Shown here: positions 25,369-34,485 of the stretch, in pieces | How the letters are laid out: every line of letters begins with the position of its first letter | Numbering within the stretch: the first letter of the stretch is position 1 | Origin: Candidatus Aquicultor sp. | Lineage (GTDB): Bacteria > Actinomycetota > Aquicultoria > Aquicultorales > Aquicultoraceae | Direction of reading: 5' to 3' | Length of the DNA: 36,214 nt | Assembly (NCBI GenBank): GCA_030682615.1 | Contig: JAUXNY010000137.1 | Location: 1 to 36,214 of the forward strand | Made by a program: the position numbers and the translations under genes | The notes under the pieces: generated by a model | What the model was told of the DNA's origin: nothing | Seen by the model: only the letters and a program-made list of their open reading frames with translations | Databases searched by the model: none

Positions 25369-25931
25369 CAAAAACGCCTGAGTTTGCCAGCCCTGTTCTT
25401 TTAGACGATAGGGGCGTTAAATAAAATAAGGATGTTTTGCGGTACGACCGGTATTTGAAGAGACCTCGCGTCAAACAGATGTATTGATGCTGCCGGTTCA
25501 AGCCGCTTTCAGGTCGATTTTCGAAACCATTCGAGGGGCGCTATCGTCCGGCGTCGCGGCAAGCGTTTACATAATCCCGCCTTTTTCCTACGATTCCCAC
25601 CAAGAAACCGTTTCTTTCTAAACGCTGAAGTCCAGTATATTTGCCATGGTTTGTCCGGCATGCGCCTATTATTTATGCATAGTTTTAAATGTCGGGCCAT
25701 AAGTGTATAATTTTGGTGTTTCGTAACTTCTACCGGCTGTCGATTATCCGCGCTGTTCTGCGGAGCTTGAGAGCCGGGATGCTTGTATGATGACTCCTGC
25801 GCAATGCCGTCTAGGAGTGGTGTGTTTGAAGGTTCCTATAAGCGGATTGGTCGAGCCGGTTGTCGTTGAATGAAAGGGGGCGGCTTTCTCCTTCCTGTGA
25901 GGGAAGCGGGATTTATAGCCAAAGCTAAAAT
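25369..25931 (+). promoter_or_regulatory. Long intergenic region with glmU promoter and structured leader
   Basis: This 563-bp gap has no credible gene on either strand. AACGCC (25373-25378) and GGCGTT (25413-25418) flank a loose structure just after spoVG and may slow or end transcription. TATAAT at 25706-25711 with TTTTAA at 25683-25688 (17 bp) is a likely promoter for glmU. The leader of about 215 nt contains ACTCCT/AGGAGT arms (25793-25798, 25813-25818) and further GC-rich stems near 25875-25910. No known riboswitch was recognised. Confidence 0.45.
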
Positions 25932-27320
25932 ATGGACATTGCTGTTATTGTCTTGGCTGCGGGTGAGGGAACCCGCATGAAATCATCGAGACCCAAAGTG
26001 CTACATAGTATCTGCGGCAGGCCGATGCTCCATTTCGTTCTGGTGACCGCCGAGGCGCTACACCCCAAAAAAGTGGTCGTGGTTGTCGGGCATAAAGCCG
26101 AGCAAGTAAAGGAAGCGGTCGGGGGCGCCGATTTCGCGCTACAGGAAGAGCAGCTCGGAACGGGGCATGCGGTACTGGCGGCGCGCGATAGCCTGGCCGG
26201 ATTCGTGGGAACCATAGTGATTCTCAGCGGGGACACCCCGCTTATCACAGCCGAAACCTTGTGCTCTCTGCTCGATAAGCACCACGCATCCGGAGCGTCG
26301 GCCAGCATTCTTAGCGCGCGCTTGCGCGATCCGCACGGATATGGCAGGATAGTTCGCGCGGAAGACGGCTCGGTCGCGGCGATAGTAGAGGAGAAAGATG
26401 CGACCGATGAAGAGAGGCTGATAGACGAGACCAACTCCGGAATTTACTGTTTCGACTCGGAGAAGCTATATGCGGCGTTGGGGCAAGTAGGCGCCGATAA
26501 CGAGCAGCGAGAGTATTACCTGACCGACGTAATCAAGATTCTGCGGGAACAGGGTGAGAAAGTCACGGCGAGCATAGCCGCCGACGCCGATGAGATCGCC
26601 GGCGTCAATTCGCGCGTCCAGCTAGCCTTTGCCGACAATGTCATGCGCCACAGAGTCAACGAGGGCTACATGCTGCGCGGCGTGACCATCATCGAATCCG
26701 CACTGACCTTTATAACGCCCGGTGCCCGAATTGGCGCCGACACCGTCATTTACCCGATGACCTTTATAGATGCCGAGACGACTATCGGCGAGGGATGCGT
26801 TGTTGGCCCATCCTCGCGACTGCGGGGCGCCAAGGTCGGGGATAACACTACGATAGACAATTCCATAGTGCTCCAGAGCATTATCGAGGACGACGCGACT
26901 ATCGGCCCGTTCGCTCATATTCGGCCGGGGACGCATGTCAAGACGGGGGCCAAGGTCGGCGGTTTTGTCGAGATAAAAAACAGCGAGCTAGGCATCGACA
27001 GCAAAGTGCCGCATCTCAGTTATATCGGGGATGCACAAATCGGCGATTATGTTAATATAGGTGCAGGAACCATAACCTGTAATTATGATGGTTTCGAGAA
27101 ATATAGGACCGTCGTTGAAGATGGCGCTTTCATTGGAAGCGACACCATGCTCGTTGCCCCCGTCAAAATCGGCAAGGGGTCGTTTACGGGCGCGGGTTCG
27201 GTTATCTCGAAAGACGTGCCCGAGGACAGCTTGGCGATTGAGCGTTCGGAACAGCGGACAATCGGCAACTGGGCAAAGAAGCGAAGAACGAAGCGAGACA
27301 TCAAGAACAGTAAAGCATGA
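25932..27320 (+). CDS. glmU: Bifunctional GlcNAc-1-P uridyltransferase / glucosamine-1-P acetyltransferase
   Basis: This 462-residue enzyme makes UDP-GlcNAc for peptidoglycan. The N-terminal pyrophosphorylase domain has LAAGEGTRMKSSRPKVLH, EQLGTGHAV and LSGDTPLI. The C-terminal left-handed beta-helix (from about 250) has hexapeptide repeats and the acetyltransferase site HIRPGTHVKTGAKVGGFVEIKNS, SYIGDAQIG and NYDG. The ATG 25932 has no strong ribosome site. prs follows by 7 bp, the same pair as in B. subtilis and Mycobacterium. Confidence 0.96.
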   Translation: MDIAVIVLAAGEGTRMKSSRPKVLHSICGRPMLHFVLVTAEALHPKKVVVVVGHKAEQVKEAVGGADFALQEEQLGTGHAVLAARDSLAGFVGTIVILSGDTPLITAETLCSLLDKHHASGASASILSARLRDPHGYGRIVRAEDGSVAAIVEEKDATDEERLIDETNSGIYCFDSEKLYAALGQVGADNEQREYYLTDVIKILREQGEKVTASIAADADEIAGVNSRVQLAFADNVMRHRVNEGYMLRGVTIIESALTFITPGARIGADTVIYPMTFIDAETTIGEGCVVGPSSRLRGAKVGDNTTIDNSIVLQSIIEDDATIGPFAHIRPGTHVKTGAKVGGFVEIKNSELGIDSKVPHLSYIGDAQIGDYVNIGAGTITCNYDGFEKYRTVVEDGAFIGSDTMLVAPVKIGKGSFTGAGSVISKDVPEDSLAIERSEQRTIGNWAKKRRTKRDIKNSKA

Positions 27321-27327
27321 GGAGATA

Positions 27328-28293
27328 ATGGCTAGCGAAGAAAGCAAACGGTTGATGATGTTCAGCGGCCGGTCTTTACCGGCACTCGCCCGCGAGATCG
27401 CAGGGCATCTCGGGATACACCTGGGCAAAGTAGAGTTGGCGACATTCAGCAGCGGCGAAATTTACGTCCGATATCTCGAAAGCGTGCGGGGCGCCGAGGT
27501 TTTTGTCGTTCAAACAATGTGTGAGCCCATAAACGACTATCTGGTCGAGCTTCTTATCATGGTCGATGCGCTCAAACGCGCTTCCGCACACCGGATTTCC
27601 GCGGTCGTTCCTTTTTACGGCTACGCCAGGCAGGACAAGAAAGCGGCCGCGCGCGAGCCCATCACAGCGAAGCTTATCGCCGACATTTTGATGACCGCCG
27701 GCATCAACAGACTCATAACGGTAGACCTGCATGCCGGGCAGATACAGGGCTTCTTTAACGTCCCTGTCGACCACCTGACGGGTCTTCCGCTTCTGGTGGA
27801 CTATTTCAAAGAGAAGAACCTCGAAAATCTAGTTATTGTTTCGCCCGACGTCGGTAGGGTAAAAATGGCTAAGAAGTTTTCCGACAGGATAGGGGCAACG
27901 CTGGCTATTCTTCATAAAAGCCGACCGGCGCATAATGTCGCTGAGATATCACACGTTATCGGTGAGGTCGAAGGAAGACCGTGTTTGATAGTCGACGACA
28001 TGGTTGACACTGCGGGTACGCTGGTCAGTGGCGCCCAGGCACTTATGGAGCACGGCGCAAAAGAGGTATATGCGGCGGCGACACATCCGGTACTCTCCGG
28101 TCCCGCAATCGACAGGATAGCTAAGTCGCCGATAAAAGAGCTGGTAGTCTTGAATACGCTCCCGGTAGCGGAGAGTAAGCTCATATCTAAGATAAAGGTC
28201 GTCTCCATCGCACAGCTCTTTGCTGAGGCGATTAGAAATGTATACGAGGATAGGTCGGTAAGCGAGCTTTTCGACGGGCAAAACCAAGCCTAG
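27328..28293 (+). CDS. prs: Ribose-phosphate pyrophosphokinase
   Basis: This 321-residue class I PRPP synthetase shows FSSGEIYVRY, PYYGYARQDKK-type segment (PFYGYARQDKK), the DLHAGQIQGFF catalytic region, SPDVGRVKMAKKFSDR and the PRPP-binding loop VDDMVDTAGTL. It converts ribose-5-phosphate and ATP into PRPP for nucleotide and histidine synthesis. Start ATG 27328 is chosen by TGAGGAG just upstream; a longer frame start (27085) lies inside glmU. Confidence 0.96.
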   Translation: MASEESKRLMMFSGRSLPALAREIAGHLGIHLGKVELATFSSGEIYVRYLESVRGAEVFVVQTMCEPINDYLVELLIMVDALKRASAHRISAVVPFYGYARQDKKAAAREPITAKLIADILMTAGINRLITVDLHAGQIQGFFNVPVDHLTGLPLLVDYFKEKNLENLVIVSPDVGRVKMAKKFSDRIGATLAILHKSRPAHNVAEISHVIGEVEGRPCLIVDDMVDTAGTLVSGAQALMEHGAKEVYAAATHPVLSGPAIDRIAKSPIKELVVLNTLPVAESKLISKIKVVSIAQLFAEAIRNVYEDRSVSELFDGQNQA

Positions 28294-28416
28294 AGACGAG
28301 AGCGGTTCGTAACCGATGGTAAGTGATAATTATATGGCATGTTGCAGCTGGGCTTAAAATCGGCTCGCTAAGGAGTTGACAGGCCGGCAGCATGGCGAAA
28401 GCACAGGAGTGATGAA

Positions 28417-29082
28417 ATGGAAACAGCCGAACTTAAGGCGGAAAAGCGTGAAGTGGTAGGTAAAGAGTCGAGCAAGAAGCTGAGACGCGAAGGAAGGGTG
28501 CCCGCGGTCTTATATAGCGATGGTGAATCGTCGACGCTGACAGTCGATGCCCGTGACTTTCGCTCGATCGTACACTCGAAATCAGGAACAAACGTTATCG
28601 TCAAGCTCAAAATCGAAGGTATGCGCAGCCACCCGAGCGCAATCATCAAAGAGATTCAAAAGAATCCCTTGAGGAGCGAGTACTTTCATATCGATTTCCA
28701 GAAGATAGCGATGGATGAGAAGATAAACGCGATGGTACCGATATCGGTCATCGGGGAAGCGCCTGGTGTAAAAGAAGGTGGGATGCTTGAGCAGCAGCTC
28801 TGGGAAGTAGAGCTTCTAGGTCTGCCTGCGGACATGCCGGGCAACCTTGTGGTCGACGTGAGCACTTTGGAAGTCGGCGACACGCTGCACGCGCGGGACA
28901 TCGCGATACCCGCCGATGTTGAGCTGGTGACCGACCCGGAGTCGACACTGCTTGCCATATCCTTGTCCAGGGCTGAGGCCGAGGTTGCCAAAGCTGTCGA
29001 GGGTGTTGAACCGGAATTGGTTGCAGGCGGCGGTGGGGCTGCGGCTAAAGCGGCCGAGGAGAAAGCCGAAGCGTCTAAATAG
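28417..29082 (+). CDS. rplY: Ribosomal protein bL25, long Ctc/TL5 form
   Basis: This 221-residue protein has the 5S rRNA-binding L25 domain (about 1-95) and the additional beta-rich TL5/Ctc domain (about 96-190), then an Ala/Glu/Gly-rich tail. Segments such as REGRVPAVLYS and FHIDFQKI are diagnostic. In Bacillus the long form is the general stress protein Ctc. It starts with GGAGTG upstream and ends just before a strong terminator. Confidence 0.95.
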   Translation: METAELKAEKREVVGKESSKKLRREGRVPAVLYSDGESSTLTVDARDFRSIVHSKSGTNVIVKLKIEGMRSHPSAIIKEIQKNPLRSEYFHIDFQKIAMDEKINAMVPISVIGEAPGVKEGGMLEQQLWEVELLGLPADMPGNLVVDVSTLEVGDTLHARDIAIPADVELVTDPESTLLAISLSRAEAEVAKAVEGVEPELVAGGGGAAAKAAEEKAEASK

Positions 29083-29094
29083 GATCGAACCTGG

Positions 29095-29121
29095 AAGCGC
29101 GGGCACGGTCCGCGCTTTTTT
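29095..29121 (+). terminator. Intrinsic terminator after rplY
   Basis: AAGCGCGG (29095-29102) pairs perfectly with CCGCGCTT (29110-29117), with a 7-nt loop and a T6 run at 29116-29121. pth starts only 12 bp later, so pth must be read by readthrough or from a promoter in or before the terminator. Confidence 0.88.
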
Positions 29122-29133
29122 CTTTGAGGTTGT

Positions 29134-29709
29134 ATGAATATAGTAGTAGGATTGGGAAACCCCGGAACCGAATATGAGTCGACACGCCATAATGCGGGTT
29201 TTATGGTCGTCGAGCGCTTGGCGCAAGCCTGCGGCATCGTTCTGGGCAAAAAAACCCGGTTGGTGCGATGGGGCGAGGGCGATGTCGCAGGCATACCGGT
29301 AACGATAGCCGAGCCGCGCACGTTTATGAACAATAGCGGGCTGGCGGTGAAGGAGCTTCTCAAGGCAGCCGAAGCGGATCCGGAGAAGCTCATCGTCGTC
29401 TACGATGACCTCGACCTGGAGCCGGGCCAGATACGTGTTCGAGAAAACGGCGGGAGCGGCGGGCACAAAGGGATAATCTCTATCGTAAACCAAATCGGCT
29501 CCGACGTGTTTGTGCGAGTGCGGGTCGGCATCGGAAGGCCACCGGGCCGCCAAGACCCGGCGCGCTATGTTCTGAGCCCCTTTAGTAAGCGTGAGCGCGA
29601 AGATATGGATGTCACAATCGAGCGCGCGGCGGATGCGGTGGCATATCTTCTTTCGGAAGGCGTTACGAAAGCTATGAATGAGTTTAATCGCCGCACCGAC
29701 CAAGACTAA
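29134..29709 (+). CDS. pth: Peptidyl-tRNA hydrolase
   Basis: This 191-residue enzyme releases tRNA from peptidyl-tRNA dropped by ribosomes. The catalytic set is N9 (GLGNPG), H19 (TRHNAG) and D92 (YDDLDL), with FMNNSG and GGSGGHKGI also intact. TTGAGG lies before the ATG. mfd follows with almost no gap. Confidence 0.95.
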   Translation: MNIVVGLGNPGTEYESTRHNAGFMVVERLAQACGIVLGKKTRLVRWGEGDVAGIPVTIAEPRTFMNNSGLAVKELLKAAEADPEKLIVVYDDLDLEPGQIRVRENGGSGGHKGIISIVNQIGSDVFVRVRVGIGRPPGRQDPARYVLSPFSKREREDMDVTIERAADAVAYLLSEGVTKAMNEFNRRTDQD

Positions 29710-29784
29710 ATTTTGAATCGAACCAAAAGAGGCCTGGGCAGCTTGCCGAGGCCTATATGGCATGCGAACGATGCGGGGATTTAT

Positions 29785-32700
29785 GTGGAAATAAGCAATC
29801 TGGTCGAATATATCTCAAGCGACGAGCGTTATAAGGGTATTATCAGCGCGTTAAAGAGCGGCTCCGAAGCGGACGTGTCGATTAGCGCGAGTGCGCGGGC
29901 TTTTCTGCTCGCGGCGATTCGCTCGGATTTGCGTTCATCGATGCTGGTCCTAACGGCAAGTGCGGAGCGCGCCGTCCGTCTGGCCTCGGATTTGCGGGCG
30001 TTCTCGGTCGACGCGGATGTCTTCCCGGATCCCGAGACGATGCTCTATGATGTGCTCTCACCCGGCGCGGCATCCGCAGGCAAGCGACTCGCGGTTCTCG
30101 ACAGCATGGCTACGGGCGTGCCGAAGGTGTGGGTAAGCTCCATTCAGACGGCGATGGGCGTACTGCCGCCCGTCACAGAATCACTCCATCGTCCGGTCGA
30201 GGTGCGCGTCGGTGAGACGATAGATATCTATAGCCTAGCTGAGCAGCTGGTATCGATGGGATACTTGCGAACGATGCGCGTCGAGGGCCAAGGTCAGTTT
30301 AGCGTGCGGGGCGGCATCATCGATGTCTTCCCATCACAGGCGAGCATACCGGTCCGTATCGAGCTCTTCGGCGACGATGTCGAGTCGATACGGACATTCA
30401 GCCCGACGACCCAGCGCTCGACCGGCAATATGAAGAGCGTCATCATCTACGGAAGCCGTCATTTATCGCTTAGCGAGGGCAACATCGAACGGGCGCTCCG
30501 GCGGCTTCCGGAGGGGTACCGGGTGGAGCACGAAGATGAGATCGCCGCGTTGCGGGAGTCTCGCCACTTCGATGGAATCGAGAAATATCTGCCGTTTCTC
30601 TACGAAGAGACGGCTTCATTAATAGATTATCTGCCGGAGCATTGTATAATCGTCCTCGATGAACCCGAGGAGACGGAGCAAGCGGGCGAGCGGTACTACG
30701 AGCAACAGCAATCCTATATCGAGCACCTGGTAGAGCACCACGCCGCGACGGGCTCGGCCGATACGTACTTCATGCGGCCGGCGGTGCTTCTCAAGAAGGG
30801 CGCGCCGAGTTTGCGGTTGTTCTCAATCGACCAATCATCAAACGAGGTCTTGAGTTTTGCGGCCTCGGCCATTCAGCCGCTCTTGGGCGGCATCGACTCG
30901 CTCGAAAAACTGCTCAATGATTATATAAGCGCCGGAGTGGCGGTCGTAGTGATCCTGCATGACGAGGGACAGCGTGCGCGCATGGTCGAGATATTCTCTG
31001 AGAGGGGCATTGCCTATTCACGGGATTCGCTCGTCTTGCCCGGTGTCTGTCTAGCGCTCGGAAATCTTTCCGGCGGTTTCGAGAGCGGCGATCTCAAGCT
31101 CGCGATAGTATCCTTTGCCGATATTTTCGGGAGGCAAAGCGCCCCGACTAAAGTCAGCAGCGTGACGCCGGGCCGGGCTATCGCAAGCGTGTCCGAGCTC
31201 AACCCGGGCGATTTTGTCGTCCACAGCAACCACGGCATAGCGGTCTATGCGGGGCTCAAGCGTCGCGAAGTGGCCGGTATCGTCCGCGACTATGCGCTCC
31301 TCGAGTATGCCGCGACCGACAAGCTCTTTGTCCCCACCGAACAGCTCGATCGGATAACACGCTTTATCGGCATAGCCGGCGAGGAGCCGACTATCTCGCG
31401 ACTCGGCAGCGCCGAATGGCTCAAAGCTAAGCGAAAAGTGAAAGCTTCGGTCAAAAAGGTCGCCTACGACCTGCTATCGCTCTATGCCGAGCGTTCGAAG
31501 GCCAGGGGTCATGCATACTCGGCGGATACGGCGTGGCAAAACGAGATGGAGGACGACTTTGTCCACGTCGAGACGCCCGACCAACTGACCGCGATAGACG
31601 ATGTCAAGCGCGACATGGAAGCCCCAAAGCCTATGGATAGGCTGATATGCGGCGACGTCGGCTATGGTAAGACCGAAGTGGCGGTGCGCTCCGCGTTCAA
31701 GGCGGTCGTAGACGGTAAGCAGGTCCTCGTTCTTGTGCCGACGACGATTCTGGCGCAGCAGCACTACACCACATTTAAAGAGCGGCTCTCGGCCTACCCG
31801 GTCAATGTCGATATGGTAAGCCGCTTCAGGTCGCGCAACGAGCAGAAGGATACTCTTAAGCGTTTTAGCGAGGGTGAAGTAGACATTCTGATAGGGACGC
31901 ATCGGCTACTCCAAGCCGACGTAAAACCGTTCGACCTGGGACTGGTAATAATCGACGAAGAACAGCGCTTCGGGGTCAACGACAAAGAGAAAATCCGCAA
32001 CTTCAAAAAGAGCGTCGATGTGCTCACGCTGAGCGCAACGCCGATACCGCGAACTATGCAGATGTCGCTGGCTGGTGTGCGCGATATGTCGGTGATAGAG
32101 ACGCCCCCCGAAGATCGTCGCCCGATCATCACCCATGTTGGTCGTTATGATGAAGAGATGTTGCTCCAGGCCATCCGGCGCGAGCTTGGCCGGGGTGGGC
32201 AGGTATATTATGTCCATAACCGCGTCGAGACGATTACGAGTGTCGCCATGCGCCTGACCTCGCTCGTGCCCGAGGCGCGCGTCGCCGTCGCGCATGGGCA
32301 GATGAGTGAGCACCAACTTGAGAAGGTAATGCTAGCGTTTTTAAAGGGTGAGTACGACGTTCTGGTCAGCACGACTATCATCGAGTCGGGCATCGATATC
32401 CCGAACGTGAACACGCTCATAGTCGACCGCGCCGAGCATCTTGGGCTGGCCCAACTCTACCAGCTAAGGGGGAGGGTCGGCCGGAGCGAGCGCCGCGCCT
32501 ACGCTTACTTTTTCTTTACTCCAAACCGGCTTCTAACCGGCCAGGCTTTCGAGCGGCTCAAGACGATCAGCGAGTTTACCGAGCTGGGCTCCGGCGTCAA
32601 GATAGCCATGCGCGACCTCGAAATCAGGGGAGCCGGCAGTCTCCTCGGGGCCGAGCAGAGCGGGCATATGTCGGCGGTGGGTTTCGAGCTCTACTGCCAG

Positions 32701-33213
32701 ATGTTGCGCGAGGCCATCGAGGAGATCGAGGGAAAACCGGTGGCGGAACCCGCCGAGATTAAGATTGACTTGCCGGTCGATGCGTACCTCCCGGAGCCGT
32801 ATATCGCCGAGGAGAATCTGCGGGTAGAGGCATACAAGAAGATAATTCTTGCCCGGTCGCCCGAAGACCTCGATGAAGTCGCTCTGGAGTTAGCCGACCG
32901 CTTCGGTCCGATTCCGGAGCCGGTCGACGCATTGCTGGGTATCGCGCGCTTGCGTTTGATGGCCAATGTTCTCGGCATTAAAGAGGTAAGCCGGCAATAT
33001 GGTAAAATCAGAGTGTCTCCCATCCGATTGTCTAAGCACCAAGAGGTTGTGCTATCGGTGTCATATAAGAATTTGTTATTCAAGCCCGAACGTGAATACT
33101 TCCAGGTAATCAAGGTCGACGCGTCAAATATAATTCCCTTCATGTTGACTTTGTTTAGTGATATAATGAGTGCGCTCTCTTCAAGAGACAATGTAAGCAC
33201 GAAAGCGAGGTAA
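29785..33213 (+). CDS. mfd: Transcription-repair coupling factor
   Basis: This protein of about 1142 residues displaces RNA polymerase stalled at DNA lesions and recruits UvrA. Order: UvrB-like N-terminal region (FSVRGGIIDVFPS), RNA polymerase-interaction domain after the FVVHSNHGIAVY segment, then a RecG-like translocase with Walker A GDVGYGKT (623-630), DEEQ (724-727) and SATPIPRTMQMSL, and a C-terminal TRCF domain. The start is uncertain: GTG 29785 follows GGGGAT and fits the usual family N-terminus, while TTG 29713 would add 24 residues but has no ribosome site. The next gene starts 4 bp after the stop. Confidence 0.95.
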   Translation: MEISNLVEYISSDERYKGIISALKSGSEADVSISASARAFLLAAIRSDLRSSMLVLTASAERAVRLASDLRAFSVDADVFPDPETMLYDVLSPGAASAGKRLAVLDSMATGVPKVWVSSIQTAMGVLPPVTESLHRPVEVRVGETIDIYSLAEQLVSMGYLRTMRVEGQGQFSVRGGIIDVFPSQASIPVRIELFGDDVESIRTFSPTTQRSTGNMKSVIIYGSRHLSLSEGNIERALRRLPEGYRVEHEDEIAALRESRHFDGIEKYLPFLYEETASLIDYLPEHCIIVLDEPEETEQAGERYYEQQQSYIEHLVEHHAATGSADTYFMRPAVLLKKGAPSLRLFSIDQSSNEVLSFAASAIQPLLGGIDSLEKLLNDYISAGVAVVVILHDEGQRARMVEIFSERGIAYSRDSLVLPGVCLALGNLSGGFESGDLKLAIVSFADIFGRQSAPTKVSSVTPGRAIASVSELNPGDFVVHSNHGIAVYAGLKRREVAGIVRDYALLEYAATDKLFVPTEQLDRITRFIGIAGEEPTISRLGSAEWLKAKRKVKASVKKVAYDLLSLYAERSKARGHAYSADTAWQNEMEDDFVHVETPDQLTAIDDVKRDMEAPKPMDRLICGDVGYGKTEVAVRSAFKAVVDGKQVLVLVPTTILAQQHYTTFKERLSAYPVNVDMVSRFRSRNEQKDTLKRFSEGEVDILIGTHRLLQADVKPFDLGLVIIDEEQRFGVNDKEKIRNFKKSVDVLTLSATPIPRTMQMSLAGVRDMSVIETPPEDRRPIITHVGRYDEEMLLQAIRRELGRGGQVYYVHNRVETITSVAMRLTSLVPEARVAVAHGQMSEHQLEKVMLAFLKGEYDVLVSTTIIESGIDIPNVNTLIVDRAEHLGLAQLYQLRGRVGRSERRAYAYFFFTPNRLLTGQAFERLKTISEFTELGSGVKIAMRDLEIRGAGSLLGAEQSGHMSAVGFELYCQMLREAIEEIEGKPVAEPAEIKIDLPVDAYLPEPYIAEENLRVEAYKKIILARSPEDLDEVALELADRFGPIPEPVDALLGIARLRLMANVLGIKEVSRQYGKIRVSPIRLSKHQEVVLSVSYKNLLFKPEREYFQVIKVDASNIIPFMLTLFSDIMSALSSRDNVSTKAR

Positions 33214-33217
33214 TTGA

Positions 33218-34285
33218 ATGAAAGTCTTGAGGTACGGCGTGGCAATTGCGCTTATTGCGGTGGTTGCCCTATCCGTAGCCGGCTGCTCCAAAGAGCCCCT
33301 GGCTGCAAAAGTAAATGGTAAGAAGATCACATTAGCTGAGGTGGATGTAAGGCTGACGCAAATGGCTGGGCAGCAGGCCGAGATGTTCCAAGGAGAGCAG
33401 GGCGAACAGGCGAGAACGCAATTCCGAAATCAGGTCTTGGATCAAATGATCGAAATGGAATTGCTCATGGCTGAGGTCAACAAACGCGGCATCAAGGTGA
33501 CCGATAAAGAGATAGATGCGAAACTAAAAGCGTTGATAGCAGACTACGGTCTAAAGGATCAAGTAGAACTCGAAGCGGCTCTGAAGCAGCAGAATATGAC
33601 GTTTGTACAGTTTAGGAAAGAGCTGGCGGATCGTATTCAAATAGAGAAACTCGGCGACCAAGTGACCAAGGATGTCAAGGCTTCGAGCAAAGAGGTCAAA
33701 GAGTATTACGAGAAGAACAAGGCGAGTTTCGTGGTAAAAGACCAGGTGCAAGTAGCTCACATTCTTGTCCAGGACGAGGAAAAAGCCAAGAAGATACTGT
33801 CAGACATTCGAGCGGGAGCTGACTTCTCCAAGCTGGCCAAAGAGCACAGCATCGACCCGGGAAGCAAAGATAAAGGCGGCGAGATGCCGATGACCGACAA
33901 AGACCAGTTTGTCCCCGAGTTTGCGCAGGCGTCCTGGAAGCTTGAGCCCGGGCAAATAAGCGACATCGTAAAGACGACCTACGGTTTTCACATCATCAAG
34001 ATGATCGCCAAGAAAGACGGCGGCGAGAAAGCATTCAATGACATCAAAGACGAGGTCGAAGAGCAGATGCTCAGCGCTGAGAAGCAAGAGGTTTTTGGAA
34101 AGTGGCTCGATGAGCTAAAGAAAAATGCAAAAATAGATAGATACCTGGATGCTAATCCACCGCAAGTAGCGCCGGGGACAGCCCCGGGAGCGGTGCCGGG
34201 AGCGGTGCCGGGAGCAGCCCCAGGAGCGGTTCCGCCCGCTGGTCAGGGAGCGCCTCAAAATACGGTGCCCCAGGCAGGTAAATAG
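33218..34285 (+). CDS. Parvulin-type (PrsA/SurA-like) peptidyl-prolyl isomerase lipoprotein
   Basis: This 355-residue extracytoplasmic foldase has a lipobox at LSVAGC (lipidated C23), a SurA N-terminal chaperone domain (about 28-165) and one PPIC parvulin domain starting at VAHILVQ (H181) and ending near YGFHIIKMI (about 260). The C-terminal 40 residues are a Pro/Ala/Gly-rich repeat (GAVPGAVPGAAPGAVP) likely to be a wall-spanning tail. It sits between mfd and mazG, where Mycobacterium also has a lipoprotein gene near. It begins 4 bp after mfd, so the two are co-translated. Confidence 0.93.
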   Translation: MKVLRYGVAIALIAVVALSVAGCSKEPLAAKVNGKKITLAEVDVRLTQMAGQQAEMFQGEQGEQARTQFRNQVLDQMIEMELLMAEVNKRGIKVTDKEIDAKLKALIADYGLKDQVELEAALKQQNMTFVQFRKELADRIQIEKLGDQVTKDVKASSKEVKEYYEKNKASFVVKDQVQVAHILVQDEEKAKKILSDIRAGADFSKLAKEHSIDPGSKDKGGEMPMTDKDQFVPEFAQASWKLEPGQISDIVKTTYGFHIIKMIAKKDGGEKAFNDIKDEVEEQMLSAEKQEVFGKWLDELKKNAKIDRYLDANPPQVAPGTAPGAVPGAVPGAAPGAVPPAGQGAPQNTVPQAGK

Positions 34286-34297
34286 AGACCCAAAATC

Positions 34298-34324
34298 AAA
34301 GGCCCGCAAATGCGGGCCTTTTTT
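34298..34324 (+). terminator. Intrinsic terminator after the parvulin gene
   Basis: An 11-bp arm (34298-34307 with A/T outer pairs and GGCCCGC core) pairs with GCGGGCC at 34312-34318 and the following T residues, around a 4-nt AAAT-type loop. TTTTTT runs to 34324. It closes the mfd transcript. Confidence 0.9.
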
Positions 34325-34485
34325 AGTACGCCCGGATTGCCGCAGATGGTTTCGGAAAAAGACCTAACATAAGGGTCGGGGTGAGCGAATTAGCTTGAGC
34401 GCCAGATATAGGCGCGCTATGTATCCTGCCGGGTATACTTCGACCGGCCTTTCATGGTATCTTTCTCTCTGTGGAGGTGGACTCT

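Noticed and set aside
25480-25530. tRNA-like GGTTCAAGCC segment near 25495
   Set aside because: It resembles a T-loop, but no acceptor stem, anticodon stem or D-loop could be formed around it.
28816-29763. 315-codon minus-strand frame across rplY and pth
   Set aside because: It runs antisense through two certain genes and a terminator, with no ribosome site or domain.
34170-34260. Tandem GGGAGCGGTGCC-type repeat as a mobile or CRISPR-like array
   Set aside because: It encodes the Gly-Ala-Val-Pro tail of the parvulin lipoprotein in frame; spacing and sequence are explained by protein low complexity.
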